From Phytophthora colocasiae (lineage: Eukaryota; Oomycota; Peronosporomycetes; Peronosporales; Peronosporaceae): 64,000 bases of DNA. The position numbers were made by a program, and so were the translations under genes. Numbering within the stretch: position 1 is the stretch's first letter; each line of letters begins with the position of its first letter. Below are positions 11,860 to 23,300 of this stretch, piece by piece. The stretch spans positions 248,001 through 312,000 of the forward strand of contig JAGKQI010000034.1 of assembly GCA_018806915.1 (NCBI GenBank), in the 5' to 3' direction. Below the pieces are notes generated by a model. It worked only from the letters and a program-made list of their open reading frames with translations. It was not told the DNA's origin and did not search any database.

Positions 11860-12286
11860 TGTTAAAGTGAATGAACTCTTAGAGAATGTCTTTAATCAAC
11901 TGTCTTTATTGATTTTATCTCTCTCTACCGCTAACTTATGCTATCCTTACGAACGTGCTCAGTCCGAAGCAAAAGCGGTTGTGAGAGGAATGAATCCTCT
12001 CCCTCTTGCCTCCGGTTCCTCATCGCACAAATGGTGCCTCTCTCCAGAGAGACGGTACTAGCCAATCACAGCTTGGCTACGTACTCGTCAACTGACCACA
12101 GACTGTATCGTCACTTGATTAACCTTAGCTAAACTATAGCCTTAATTAACTCAAATACAAATCTGTTGGCTCAGTAGCCACTGAACCCATCTGGAGATCA
12201 GATGTGTCGGTTGCCTACCGACACAGCTGACTCCACAGAGGGTTCTCCTCTGCGCCTGGTCTCCCCAGTGGAGATCGGGCGCAACA
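11860..12286 (-). repeat. Copia-2 3' LTR
   Basis: This 427 bp repeat (TGTTGCGCCC...CTTTAACA on the minus strand) is virtually identical to the complement of 19902-20328. It is preceded, in element orientation, by the polypurine tract agtgggag, the same tract used by Copia-1. Confidence 0.9.
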
Positions 12287-12292
12287 CTCCCA

Positions 12293-13648
12293 CTAAGTGT
12301 CGATGGCAGTCTTTAGGTCTTTGACTCCAATGAGTTCGCGAAGCTTTGCAAACTGTCCTGTTGGTAGAGCTTTGGTTAAGATGTCTGCAGCCATGACATC
12401 GGTCCGACAGTAATGTACATCTAACCTTCCTTCCTCTACTAAATCTCTTGTAAACAAATATCGTATTTGTATGTGCTTTGTTGCTTTGTGATTTCCTGCA
12501 TTCTTTACTGTGCTTATGGCCGACTTGCTATCGCACCATACTCTCAGCAGATACCATAACCACTCGCTCTCCTTTGCTCCTTCACTTAGGGCAATTAGTT
12601 CAGCCTCAGCTGTCGAAAGAGAAACGGATGCCTGCTTACTGCTACACCATGAAATACTGGTTCCAGCCATAGTGATCACATACCCAGTAATCGACTTACG
12701 TTCTTTGGGTTGACACGCGAAGCTTGCGTCTGTGTACACTTCATACGTCACCGTTCTCGAATTCCCATCAAGAAGGAGACCGTACGTTGACGTCCCTTTC
12801 AAGTATTTGAGCACTCTCCGTGCTGCCTCCCAGTGTGTGTGGTTGTAACACGATAGAAACTTACTTAGTTCTCTCACTGCGTTGGCAATGTCTGGTCTAG
12901 TTCCTCTCACCAGATACTGCAGAGACCCGACAAGCCCTCGGAAATCAAATTTCTGATCAGCTATTTCTTTAGCTGTCATTTCTGTCTCTGCTACTAGTTC
13001 AACTCCTCTGAGTTGTGGAGTAGATACTGGAGTACAGTTCTCCAATATTGAACTTCTTCAAGAGTTCAGTTACATACTTGTGCTGTGAAATTGTCATTTT
13101 TCGCTGTGCACGATTTCTACGGACCTCCATCTTCAGGATGTAGTGTATGTCTCCGAGATCTTTCATCTTGAATCTCGAAGATAGATCTTTCTTTAACTGG
13201 TAGATCAAACTCATGTCACGAGACATGATGGTGAGGTCATCAACATAGACCACCACAATTATCCAATGCTCTCCCACTTTTTGGACATAGATGCAATACT
13301 CCTTGTTGCATCGGACAAAACCTAAGCTCATGAAAAACTTGTGCAAGACTCTGTACCATATCTTTGGCGCTTGCTTCAGCCCATAAATGCTCTTTCTTAG
13401 CTCACACACTAGCCCTTCATGTCTAGCCTGTCTGTAGCCCGGAGGTTGATGCATGAACACCCGCTGTTCGCCTTCCATCGATCCATTGAGGAATGCAGTG
13501 CTAACATCCATTTGATGAATGTGACAATCCAAGATCGTCCCAATAGCCAGAACTAGCCGGAGTGATTCAAACCGCGCCACAGGTGCGTATACATCATCGC
13601 AGTCCACACCGTATTCTTGGTGATTTCCTTGTGCTACAAGTCGTGCTT
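12293..13648 (-). pseudogene. Copia-2 pol, RT and RNase H part
   Basis: From the breakpoint the frame reads RLVAQGNHQEYGVDC, the RT core (HQMDVSTAFLNGS, SIYGLKQAPKIWY) and the catalytic VVYVDDLT (about 13255). A frameshift near 13040 moves to the frame ending at 12293. RNase H follows with YTDASFACQP, STAEAELIAL and WCDSKSAI. Compared with Copia-1, a stretch of about 9 residues between WLWYLL and RVWCDS is missing, which would remove part of the RNase H fold. The stop codon lies 7 bp before the LTR. Confidence 0.87.
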
Positions 13649-14530
13649 CAGGCTCTGACCCGTAGCTGCAATACTTGCAGCGAGCACGTCGGTGCCGTCG
13701 ACGTGGCATCGAATGCTCAAACTGCAAGTGCAGTAGAGCTACATGCGCCTCGCGCGCGTGTTTCAAGGGTCTATGACCCTTTAACAACACTGGCCTATGG
13801 CCCGGAGCTTCGCGATCATGAAGCGAAGATGGTTCGTGATGAACAACCGTCTTAATGACGTTCTGTCTAAGCGACAAGTGGTGATGGAAACGGATTCTAT
13901 CCGATCACCTGACGCTAGAAGCGTTCAAATGGGTATGACTATGTCATGAGGCACTGTGGATGCCAGGGATGCCAATGCATGGGATCCCGCATGCTGCATA
14001 GCAGTAGGAGGTAGGTAAGCTCCTCCTGAGCGACAGCTTAGCTGTCTGGTGCTCGTTGTCGTGTCTACGACTGCGCTGAGCACGTGTATTCGCAAGACAC
14101 AGTGTCTGTGACACATAGTGGCGCTTGCGCCTGCTTCAAGGACAACTTGGGCATCAAGCCCTGCACACAGTGCTCATCCGAGGGTCACATTAACAGTGAA
14201 GCGAGTGGGGTCCATTGCTGTGTGGTTCGTAGAACCGTTGGTAGCCTGGAAGGCTTGCCCTATGGATCATTGATCCAGTGATATCGTCGATACGCCACTT
14301 GTGGCCTTCTCCCCACGCCCGTAGAGTCCCTTGACTCGAGCCAGTAGGCTCCTATGCTTGGTAAGCATTGGGCCCAAGTGTATGCCAAGTGGCATCGCGT
14401 ACGGAGGCGTGTAACACGCACGAGAGACAGCGCCGTCCGCGCAAGGCAAGGTGTCGTGGCCATCGGCCGATAATCGCGTCGTGTGTTTACACTTTCCGGA
14501 TACGGTATCCGGAATCTTGGTGGGGGAGAG
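13649..14530 (+). other. Gypsy-3 3' non-coding region, dense in hairpins
   Basis: This 882 bp stretch belongs between the Gypsy-3 chromodomain and its 3' LTR, once the inversion is undone. No reading frame of note exists. It is packed with short perfect inverted repeats with 1-5 nt loops, for example 13765-13781 (7 bp stem), 14032-14046 (6 bp), 14224-14236 (5 bp), 14264-14276 (5 bp) and 14496-14512 (8 bp stem, 1 nt loop). It ends in a purine tract, ggtgggggagag, directly before the LTR. Confidence 0.8.
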
Positions 14531-14952
14531 TGTAACGGGGATGTTACACGAATGTTTCTCGTTGGTGTGTGACACACGTGGATACATTTATGTGGGTACA
14601 CAATGGTGTGTGACACTCATGGATACATTTATGTGGGTACATAATGGTGTGGCACACACGAGTAGATACGTAGATGGCCTCAGAGCCTCACGTTGCATTT
14701 TGATTAGGATTTAGTATGCTAGATACTAAATCCGTTACATTTAGGATTAGGGCAATAAAGTCAATAAAAATCAGTTTGCATTTTACATAGTTAGTGTTAG
14801 TCCTTTGTTATAGGGACACTGACTCTGTGAGTCCCGTATTTAGTGGACTACTTGGTTCTTGTATAGAACCGAAGGCTAGTGCCTTGCAAGCAGGACTCTA
14901 CGAGTCAACTAAACTTCCTCTGTGCTGTGCACACCTACGCAGCCCCGCTGCA
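14531..14952 (+). repeat. Gypsy-3 3' LTR (moved by the inversion)
   Basis: This 422 bp repeat (TGTAACGGGG...CCCCGCTGCA) matches the complement of 29352-29773. It contains a 41 bp unit present twice in tandem (about 14558-14645, 'ggatacatttatgtgggtac') and a hairpin ATTTAGTA/TACTAAAT. The TSD ttttc follows at 14953-14957 and, complemented, at 29774-29778. Confidence 0.92.
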
Positions 14953-14957
14953 TTTTC

Positions 14958-15548
14958 AAACCGATCGTTCGGTCGCAAGCGTGCCGTTCCGTGTCTCCAT
15001 GTCGATAGAATTCCTCCGCGACCAGCTCTGACCACGCTAAATGATGTGGGGACGACTGCATCGCAGTCTTCGGTACCAGTTCGACGGTAAGTTTTAGATC
15101 AGACGAAGTAGGACTTGAGACGACCCAGCCAGTGGCTGCAGCCACTGAGGTGTGCTGCACACTGTGCACCATTGAAATAATCTTTGTCGGCGGTCTGGGG
15201 AAAATTCTTCGAAGATGTCGTTAGTTTGAAACGCTTCTGCAAGATACATCCCCTCCAAACGGAATCGTCCGAATACTTGATCGAGGCTGTAGTCGCGAGT
15301 AGGAACGCGTTGCCACTTTGGTTGAGTCCCGTACAGCAGCAGCCACTAGATCTGCATGGCGTTAATGTAGGCGCCTCAAGCTACCGACGGAATTTCACAT
15401 TCCCCAAAACTGCAGCGTCCGCTTTATTATCTTTGGTAACCAATTTTTTATTGAGGTTTTTTGACAAGCCTATCGTAGAATATTTGCCATTTCCGAATCC
15501 ACTGTCTTGTTGGCAAGCAGTTCTTGCCAAGGGCGCCTTTCGACTGAG
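14958..15548. other. Intergenic sequence before CRN-1
   Basis: I see no gene. The first 200 bp carries more perfect inverted repeats (ACCGA/TCGGT near 14960, GACTGC/GCAGTC at 15054-15068, and the 16 nt palindrome AGTGGCTGCAGCCACT at 15131-15146). The remainder would hold the CRN-1 promoter. Confidence 0.5.
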
Positions 15549-16847
15549 ATGGGTCCCCCTGTGCCGCCAGAGCTGTTCCAGCTGAATTGCATCACAGTTG
15601 AAAAGGGGCGCATAGTCACTGTCCTCATCGAGAAATGGAAGACGGTAGGCTTCTTGAAGGAAAGGCTCGCTAGAAAGCTGTGTTATGATCGAGAAGACAT
15701 GTTGCAACTATTCCTGGCGAAGACGAAGGACAACCAGTGGCTCAGTTCTAGAGCCGAAGATGTTAAGAAGCTGAAGGGGTACTACTCTCATCTCAGATCT
15801 AACGAAGGAAGACCGAGAGTTACTCGAAACTGAGTCTCTGGCGGATGCGCTTTTCGTAATGGATCACCCAGCAACTAGCCAGATTCATGTGCTTGTTGGT
15901 ACCCCATCTGATAGAGACAACGCCTTCAATCTTCTTCAAACGTCGGTGGGCATTGTCTCGGGGTGTCTTTCATCTACTGTGACTGAACGAGATAAGAACT
16001 TCAAGGAGAATCTGTTCGAGCGGTATGAATGCTACCGCCGAAGTGAGACCTTGCAATGTATGCTTCTCGACGTCGCTTTTCCGAGGTCACTTGTGATCGG
16101 AGCACATCTGTTTCCTCGACGCAATGAAAGATTGGCACCTGCACTGGTGAAGGTCCGGAATTTTAATAACGTTAGAAATGGTTTGTTGCTGTTCAAGTCG
16201 TTTAAATACGCGTTTGATCATTTCATGATCAGCTTCATTCATGCCACCGACGGCACCTTCTATTTAAAGCTTTGGGACAAAAGCATACGAAACACCCGGC
16301 TCATCGATCTCACCAAGATCACAAAGAAACCCGAAAAGAAAAAAGTGCTCAGTGGGAATGAGATTGAACACCTTAACAAGGCATTGGTGGATGCTGCTTC
16401 AAGGAGAGCATGACGTTTGGCGACGGGGATGGCAAGTGCCTACACTTTCATAATGACAGTCGACCGTTCCATCGATGTCTCCAATTTCAAGAAATATGTG
16501 CATCCTCGCGAACCGAAGACTTACCTATTCAGGCTGGTGAGGATGATTGTGAGGATTCTCTGGAGGATTCTCTGGACGGTCTGGTAGTCAATCTCATATC
16601 CAGGAAGAGGAAGAACTGGACTAATGAAGATTGCGAAGCGAGCTGCACAGAGATACTGGACACCACGGAGGCAACGACCAGTGCGCCTGATACGATATTA
16701 CCAGTGACAACGGCACCGACGACTGATGCACCTGATACGGCGGCACCGATGACAGACACCCCGATAACTGTGGCTCCAGCAGCAAACACTGGCTTGCGGA
16801 TGCGGAGGCAGAGGCTCACGTGGGTGGTGAAGCAGAATGCTGAGTGA
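15549..16847 (+). pseudogene. CRN-1: Crinkler-type protein, broken, with a Thr/Pro/Ala-rich tail
   Basis: The ATG at 15549 opens a CRN N-terminal domain with the LQLFLAK translocation motif (about 15706-15726). A frameshift near 15777 moves to the frame carrying the DWL-type end and the HVLVGTP motif (about 15889-15909). A C-terminal domain shared with CRN-2 and CRN-3 follows. Near 16410 the frame shifts again into TFGDGDG and then a tail that is absent from the other copies: a repetitive Thr/Ala/Pro/Asp stretch (16655-16790). CRN proteins are secreted oomycete proteins that act in host nuclei. The N-terminus here has no obvious classical signal peptide. With at least two frameshifts it is unlikely to make a full product, unless small introns were missed. 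Confidence 0.7.
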
Positions 16848-17187
16848 AACGGCAATACTTGGACTGCAGTAAGTACTTCGAAGTACCGGTAGTCTTTGCC
16901 CCTGCGAAAGGAGAATCTTGCTTACCACTATCTTCTTTGAAACTATTGCGGAGTAAATCAAGTACGTTGCGGTCTATCGGGTTCCATGAGTTACACCCCT
17001 GCTACTGTCAACCACTCCACTCTTTCTTGCTCTCGCGCACCATGCTTGTTGCTGCGAAGTTGTGAGTGAGTACACGCTCAGTCCTCAACCTGCTATCCTT
17101 CATAGCGCGAGATTCTTGAGCTCACATCGAGGTGGGGACGACGACGTTGTCCATGGTCCGCTACTCCAATTTAAAGAAGCGCTCAGC
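16848..17187. other. Spacer between CRN-1 and the dehydrogenase pseudogene
   Basis: An open frame continues on the plus strand to about 17065 but shows no recognisable feature. The right part should be the 3' flank of the minus-strand dehydrogenase pseudogene. No RNA gene or repeat is seen. Confidence 0.4.
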
Positions 17188-17991
17188 TTACAGGTTGCGC
17201 GCCAGGGTGCGCTTGGCGGCAGCAACGACGTCCTCAACCTGCGGCAGGCACACCTTCTACAGGTTCTCAGCGTACGGCATGGGCACATCCGTGCCGGTCA
17301 CACGCTCAAGAGGAGCATCCAGAGCCTCAGTCTCCATAATGATGCCGGAAATCTCAGCACCAATGCCCCTCTGGCCCCAGCCCTCCTCAATGGAAACGAT
17401 GCGGATGGTCTTCTTCACGGAGTCAATGATAGCCTGACGGTCGAACGGGCGGATAGAACGGAGGTTGGTCACCTCAGCGTCAATGCCCTCCTTAGAAAGG
17501 GCAGCAGCAGCCTCAAGGTCCTCGCCCACCATACGGGAGAAAGCCACCAGTGTCACGTCCTTGCCAGGCTTCATGATCTTGGCCTTGCCAAACTCGATCA
17601 CAAAGTCCTTATCCTGAGCCTCCTTGGAGACAGGGAACGAGACACCGTACAGAAGCTCGTTCTCAAGCACGACAACCAGGTTCGGGTCGCGGATGGCAGC
17701 CTTAAGCAGACCACGAGCGTCCTCCGAGTCGTACGGGGACACGACCTTGAGGCCGGGAACGCTGCCGTACCAGGCGGCGTAGCACTGCGAGTGCTGGGCG
17801 GCTGATGGGAAGAACGGCAGCAAGAAATAGCAGTTAGAATCCAAGCTTTCAGTTCCTGAATTGTAAAGAAATCAAGAAAAAATACATACCAACACCGGCA
17901 GCGGGGCCGTTGGAGCCACGGAAGACGATGGGCACGTAGATGTCGCCGTTGGACATGTAGAACTGCTTGGCGGCCGATTTAATGATCTGGT
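17188..17991 (-). pseudogene. PDHB: Pyruvate dehydrogenase E1-beta, C-terminal two thirds, disrupted
   Basis: Exon 17991-17890 encodes [15 protein letters not shown] and [18 protein letters not shown] intron spans 17889-17802. The second exon encodes [19 protein letters not shown], the transketolase C-terminal domain and [15 protein letters not shown]. These are strong E1-beta signatures (mitochondrial pyruvate to acetyl-CoA conversion, with E1-alpha). A TAG at 17257-17259 replaces an expected Glu codon after PYAENL; the same frame then continues to a natural-looking end at 17188. The 5' side was cut by Gypsy-A (TSD at 17987-17991) and the orientation was flipped by the inversion; the upstream fragment is at 2062-2089. 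A functional copy must exist elsewhere. Confidence 0.88.
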
Positions 17992-18171
17992 TGTCACGAG
18001 TCCTTAGTAGGTAGTGAAATTGGAATTGATGAATTGTTGAGATAAATGCCTAGCTGAGTGCTATCTTACTCGATATATCTCTCTCTGTTGTGCATGTGTT
18101 CTTGGTAGCTGAGTTCAAGCAGTTGTCTACTTACGTGCACTGGCACGTTGACTCTTATCTGGTTGCTCACA
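17992..18171 (-). repeat. Gypsy-A 3' LTR
   Basis: This 180 bp repeat is complementary to 9227-9408, apart from a small difference in the GA-rich run. It is preceded in element orientation by a purine-rich tract, gtggggaagac. Confidence 0.88.
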
Positions 18172-19901
18172 GTCTTCCCCACGCTGGACCTTGTAAGGGA
18201 CGATGCGGCGGATGTGCACTGTCTCGGTGTAGCGGCCTTTATCGATGACCAGCGTTCCATTGTCGCGAACGGCAATCACTGTGTACGGTCCATCGTACAA
18301 TGTCGTCAACTTGCTGTTGATGTTGCCGTCGCACTTCAGCAGGATGGGATCTCCTGGGTAGTATGTCCACGTCCGTCGTCCTGCATTCTCGCGTAGGTTG
18401 TTCTTGTGGATCTCCGGGTGTGTTGTTCATGCCAGTCGGTAGTGTGCTGCACGTCCACAATCATGTCCCTTCCGAAGGTTGCTTGTGCTGGTGAGGCACC
18501 AAGCATTGAGTGAAACGATGCTCTCAAAGCAAACGTTGCGTTATGCAGGAAGTTTTTCCAGTCGTGGTGCGTCACGATCTCCTGGGTGCGCATCTTGTCC
18601 CCAATAACGCGGTGTAGGCGCACGATGATGCCATTGGCCTGTGGGTTACGCGTAGTTGTTGGCACGGCTGCAATGCCGTAGCTGTCCAGCAACTCGTAGA
18701 ACTCCTTTTTGAACTCCGTCCACTGGTCGTAGATCACTCGGCTGGGACGAGGGTATCTGCAGAGCCACAGCCTGTCAAATATGTAGGCGGCTTCGTTGCT
18801 CGACGCGTCTACCACTGCTTGCATTTCCACTAGTCGCGTAGTAGTGTCAATGATGGTAATGGCTCTGAATTTCTGCTTTCCATACGGCCCAATGGAGTCG
18901 ATGGCAACTTCAAACCATGGCCGGGTTGTCACAGTCTTCTCCGGCAACTTGCCGTACTTGACCGTCGGGTGCTTGTTTTTCGCACACGTTAGGCAGTTTT
19001 GCACGTATTGCTTCACATGACGGGCCATCCCTGTCCACGTCAGCGCATTCTGCATCGTCTTCAACATTGCTGTCGATCCCGGGTGTAGTAGCCATTCGTG
19101 GTATGCAGCAATGATGGGGCTTTGTAGGCACGTGGGGATGATAATGCGGCCAGTACTACCATCCACTTGAAGCTCAACACCGTTAAGCTCCTTCTGCACT
19201 GCGTTCTTGAGGGCTGCGGTGCCTTCTTTCTGCTGCGCGTGAGCAATCTCGCGAAAATCCACACTACTGAGTGCAGCTAGATCATTTTCTGTGGCCGCAA
19301 CAATCGCATCCTTCCGCTGTTAACTGGTTTTGTCATCGCGTGGTAGTCGAGAGAGAGCGTCTGCAACTACATTGTTTTCACCCTTTACGTAGTGCAGCTC
19401 TGGTCCAAACTCTTCGATCTCGAGTCGCCAGCGGAGCATGTGCACGTTGTTGTAGCTCGCATACGTCAAGTTCAAATGATCCGTGTGGATGTGGACCTCA
19501 TGTTCAAGTAGCATTGTCCGGTACTCTTGCAACACCAATTTGATGCTCAAAAGCTCCAGCTTGTTCGCCGGGTATTTTCGCTGCGTGTCATTGCATTTCT
19601 TACTCCAGAACACGAGTGGGCGTCCTTCTTGAGATTTAACGGCACCAAGCTGGTAGCCGGAGGCATCCGTATGTACATGAAAAGGTTTACTGTAGTCAGG
19701 GAATGCCAACTCGACAGTTTGCATCATGGCTGTTCATTTGCGTGAACGCAGCTTCATGTTCGTCCGTCCAGCGGAATGGCGCGGAGGGTGACATTAACGC
19801 TGTCAGCGGTGCCAAAATAGCCGCTCTCCGTGGCAACATGTCGCGGTAGTAGTTTACCATGCCAATAAACCGCCTGAGTTTGCGTCGGGTTCGTGGCGGT
19901 G
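18127..19901 (-). pseudogene. Gypsy-A pol: RT thumb, RNase H, integrase
   Basis: RT continues with RRFIGMVNYYRDMLPRR (about 19880-19830). A frameshift near 19735 precedes RNase H (FHVHTDASGYQLGAV, HTDHLNLTY, VVADALSRLP). A stop at 19320 precedes integrase. The HHCC zinc site is present (HEWLLHPG...CLTCAKNK). The core reads VAIDSIGPY and IYDQWTEF, but the third catalytic residue is lost: NPQANGIIVRLHRV has Val where the family has Glu. A shift near 18330 leads to a C-terminal tail (LYDGPYTVIAVRDNGTLVID) that runs into the LTR and stops at 18127. Confidence 0.85.
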
Positions 19902-20328
19902 TGTTGCGCCCGATCTCCACTGGGGAGACCAGGCGCAGAGGAGAACCCTCTGTGGAGGCAGCTGTGTCGGTAGGCAACCGACACATCTGATCTCCAGATG
20001 GGTTCAGTGGCTACTGAGCCAACAGATTTGTATTTGAGTTAATTAAGGCTATAGTTTAGCTAAGGTTAATCAAGTGACGATACAGTCTGTGGTCAGTTGA
20101 CAAGTACGTAGCCAAGCTGTGATTGGCTAGTACCGTCTCTCTGGAGAGAGGCACCATTTGTGCGATGAGGAACCGGAGGCAAGAGGGAGAGGATTCATTC
20201 CTCTCACAACCGCTTTTGCTTCGGACTGAGCACGTTCGTAAGGATAGCATAAGTTAGCGGTAGAGAGAGATAAAATCAATAAAGACAGTTGATTAAAGAC
20301 ATTCTCTAAGAGTTCATTCACTTTAACA
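19902..20328 (+). repeat. Copia-2 5' LTR
   Basis: This 427 bp repeat (TGTTGCGCCC...CTTTAACA) matches 11860-12286 in reverse complement. TTTCAAGT directly follows it, exactly as in Copia-1. Confidence 0.9.
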
Positions 20329-20350
20329 TTTCAAGTAAGAGTGCCAAGTG

Positions 20351-23300
20351 ATGACCAGCAACGCAGCCAGCAACGCCTTCGACAGGCTCGTCTTTCCGAG
20401 CGACCCGAAGCAATTCGGTGTCTGGAAGGATTTGATCATCGGTCATCTGCGCCAGAAAAGTGCTGCGCAACGACGTGATGCAGTGGTCAAGGGGCAAGAC
20501 GAGCCAGCTTTCGCGTACGAGACGCTACTGCAGAGGCAGTGCATTGTGCCAACCCTCCGAGACGGGTGCGACGAGGCAACGATTCGGGCCAACAAGTTGC
20601 AGCAAGTTGTGCTGACCGACCAGGATGCCTACATCCGGTCGATGTTAAGTCAGACGCTACCAAGGTCGTACCTTGAGGCGCTGCGCGTCTCTTTCAACGA
20701 CGAGAGTCTGCCAGCCGCATGGGCACGCCTGGAGACGACCTTCGGCAAATCTAATGCGCAAGGAATGGCCACTCTGATTACAGAGTTCGACAAAGCTTTG
20801 TCGATGGATTTCAGCTCCGTGGGTGAGCTGATCCAGCGCGTCAAGGAGGCGCGTAATCGGGTCAATCGTTAGTCGCGTGAAACCCTGGGCAACCTGACGA
20901 TGATCCCCAACCAGTTTGCGGCCATGAAGGTCCTGGCTCTGTTTCCAAGCCAGTATTGGGGTAATCAAGTCGACTACAGCGCTCAAGGCTTCTGCCTTGA
21001 CAAAGTCGAAGCTATGCTACGCAACGTGTTCATGAACAAGAGCAGTAGCGAGATTCAAGCGATGACTTCGATGTCGGCAGTACCGGTGAAAAACCGGGCC
21101 AGCTTGGGCAAGCGCAAGATTCCGAAGAGCGATGAGTGCTTCTACTGCGATGGAAGGTACAATCGCAACGACAGGCCACACAGGAGGGTGGACTGTCCTG
21201 CGAAGCAACGTGACGAGGCCAGGGGCTGTCACCGATCCAACATCTTCCAGAAGGCCAAGGAAATCGGTGTTGCTCATGCGAAGAGCAAAAAGGGCGGATC
21301 GAAAAAGAAAGTCCGAGTGGAGATTCCGGTGGACGCGGCTTTCGTCAAGCCGTCCAGCAAGCCAACGCCTGTTGCTGCGGCACGTGCAGAAGATCCACTG
21401 TGGAACATGCTGACACCGGAACAAGCCAAGGCCGACATTGATGCGCTGATGGCATCTCCACCCCCAACCCCAGGATCGCCTGTGGTATCGGATACGCCGA
21501 TGAGTGACGACGATGACGTCGATGACTTCGAACCGAAGAAGGTACCGGTGCTTACCGGAAAAGCCTCGGAAGCTTCCAGCAGCATCCAGAAGGCCTCTAC
21601 CGACATCGAGAAGACGGTAAGAGCTTTGTACCCACAACTGATTGAACGAACAGTTACTGACGTGTCGTGTTGTGATTGGGTGTTAGACTCCGGCTGCGGC
21701 TACGGATTAACGGCCGACGAGTCGCTGTTTGTGCGCAAACAGCCAAGCCAAACGTTTAGTTTTACGTTCGGAGAAGGGAGTAAACTTAACAATACACACG
21801 TTGGCTCTGTTAAACTCTATTTTTTGGGTCCAGAAGGTATTAAACCGTTTCAATTTGATAATATGGCATTAGTTCCAAAGGCAAAAGCCAACATACTAAG
21901 TGAGTACTGGCTAAAAAGGAAAGGTTATCAAATTGTTGAGAGTGCAAATGGACAGTACAAGTTTGTACTGTGGAAGCGTAAGCTAGCATTTGTGGCTATT
22001 GCTGTGAATGGAGCTTACTATGTACAAGGTCGTACACTTAGAGACAGACAGATATACTGTGCAGCAGTAAAGACAAGACCTGTGCAGCCGCTAAGAATGG
22101 CAGGTTGTACACAGGTCAAGACTGCTTTGACTGAGTGGCATGCCAGACTGGGACATCTAAACAGAGACAAGTTGATCGATGTGATGAGTAGCAACCTGAT
22201 ACCAGGGCTCCCTAGTTACAGCAGGACTGCACTCACAAAAGTTCCATTCTTCTGTCACACATGCACAGAGATGAAGATGCGGAGGATGAGCTACAGGAAC
22301 ATGGTGGGCACGAGAGACAATCGTCCCATTAGTACTATCTACATGGGCACGAACGGTCCTATCAAAAAGCTCGGAGTATACGGAGCAGTTGGCTCTATCC
22401 GATACTTCCTCAGTATCATTGACGATCATACATCGTGGCGATGGACATTTGTCCTTCGCAAGAAAACGGAGGTGCAGGTCAAAGTAAAAGAACTGTTGAC
22501 ACGTTTAGAACGAGATGGAAAGTTCACAATAACACGCATCAGATCCGATGGCGGGACGGAGTTTGTGAACGAAGCACTTAAAACGTATTGCACAAGCAAA
22601 GGAATCAGCTTTCAAACATCAAATCCATACAGTCCAGAGGAAAATGGAGCAGCTGAGAGAGACCACCAAACCAAGATGGGAAAGGTACGGTGCGCTCTAA
22701 AAGATGCAGACATGCCGGCTAAGTGGTGGCCAGAAGCACTCAAATATATGACGTATGTGCAGAATTGCACGCCGATGAGTCGCCTAAGGAACCGAACACC
22801 ATATGAATTAGTGAAAGGAATACACCCGGATGCAAGAACGCTCCAAGTATGGGGATGTGTCTGCTTTGCATACGTGCCAGAAGCAATCCGAAAAGACAAG
22901 AAGTTGTCGGCACGAGCCATAAAGTGCAGATTCTTGGGAATAGCCGAAGACACAAAAGGGTTTCGACTTCTGGATGTGCACAACAACAAGTTTATGGTCG
23001 CTAGATCAGTGACATTTGACACAGAAAATGCATCAGGAATCATCCTAAGATCCTTGGGAAAGGATCCAGATAAGTTGACGGATGCTGAGTTGGAAGAGAT
23101 CAACTCTCTAGATCAAATGTCAACAACGGAGGAAGTCACTTCCAAAGTTCCTGTCGCCGAGCAAGGCACGGAAAAGTTGTCCAAAGCAGTGGGAGTCAAG
23201 CGCAAATCAGCGACAACTACTAAAGCAGTGGGAGTTCCTCGCGAATCACAGAGAGCAAAGAGGAGCTCCTATGGAGGAATCAACGAAGCCACAAAGGACA

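Larger units (their letters stand above)
11860..13648 (-). mobile_element. Copia-2, 3' half (RT-RNase H and 3' LTR)
   Basis: On the minus strand this half runs from the inversion breakpoint at 13648 to the LTR end at 11860. Its 5' half is at 19902-23589 on the plus strand. Joined, the polyprotein reads without loss across the breakpoint (ERFK then ARLVAQGN). The element was inserted in Gypsy-A, with caccg duplicated at 11855-11859 and (complemented) 19897-19901. Confidence 0.9.
17992..19901 (-). mobile_element. Gypsy-A, 3' part (RT end, RNase H, integrase, 3' LTR)
   Basis: This is the right half of Gypsy-A, read on the minus strand from the Copia-2 insertion at 19901 to the LTR end at 17992. 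Continuity with 9466-11859 is shown by the RT frame and by the shared caccg duplication. Confidence 0.9.

Noticed and set aside
14260..14616. Open frames on the minus strand in the Gypsy-3 hairpin tract
   Set aside because: Composition is dominated by hairpin arms, with no motif and no continuity with the pol end.
13649..15150. CRISPR-like array
   Set aside because: The repeats are different inverted repeats, not one direct repeat with spacers, and the genome is eukaryotic.
16529..16855. Minus-strand hydrophobic frame rich in Val/Gly/Ala, resembling a membrane protein
   Set aside because: Complement of the Thr/Ala/Pro tail of CRN-1.
11860..20328. Two separate partial Copia elements in opposite directions
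   Set aside because: The identical LTRs, shared caccg duplication and exact frame continuity at the breakpoints show one element split by inversion.
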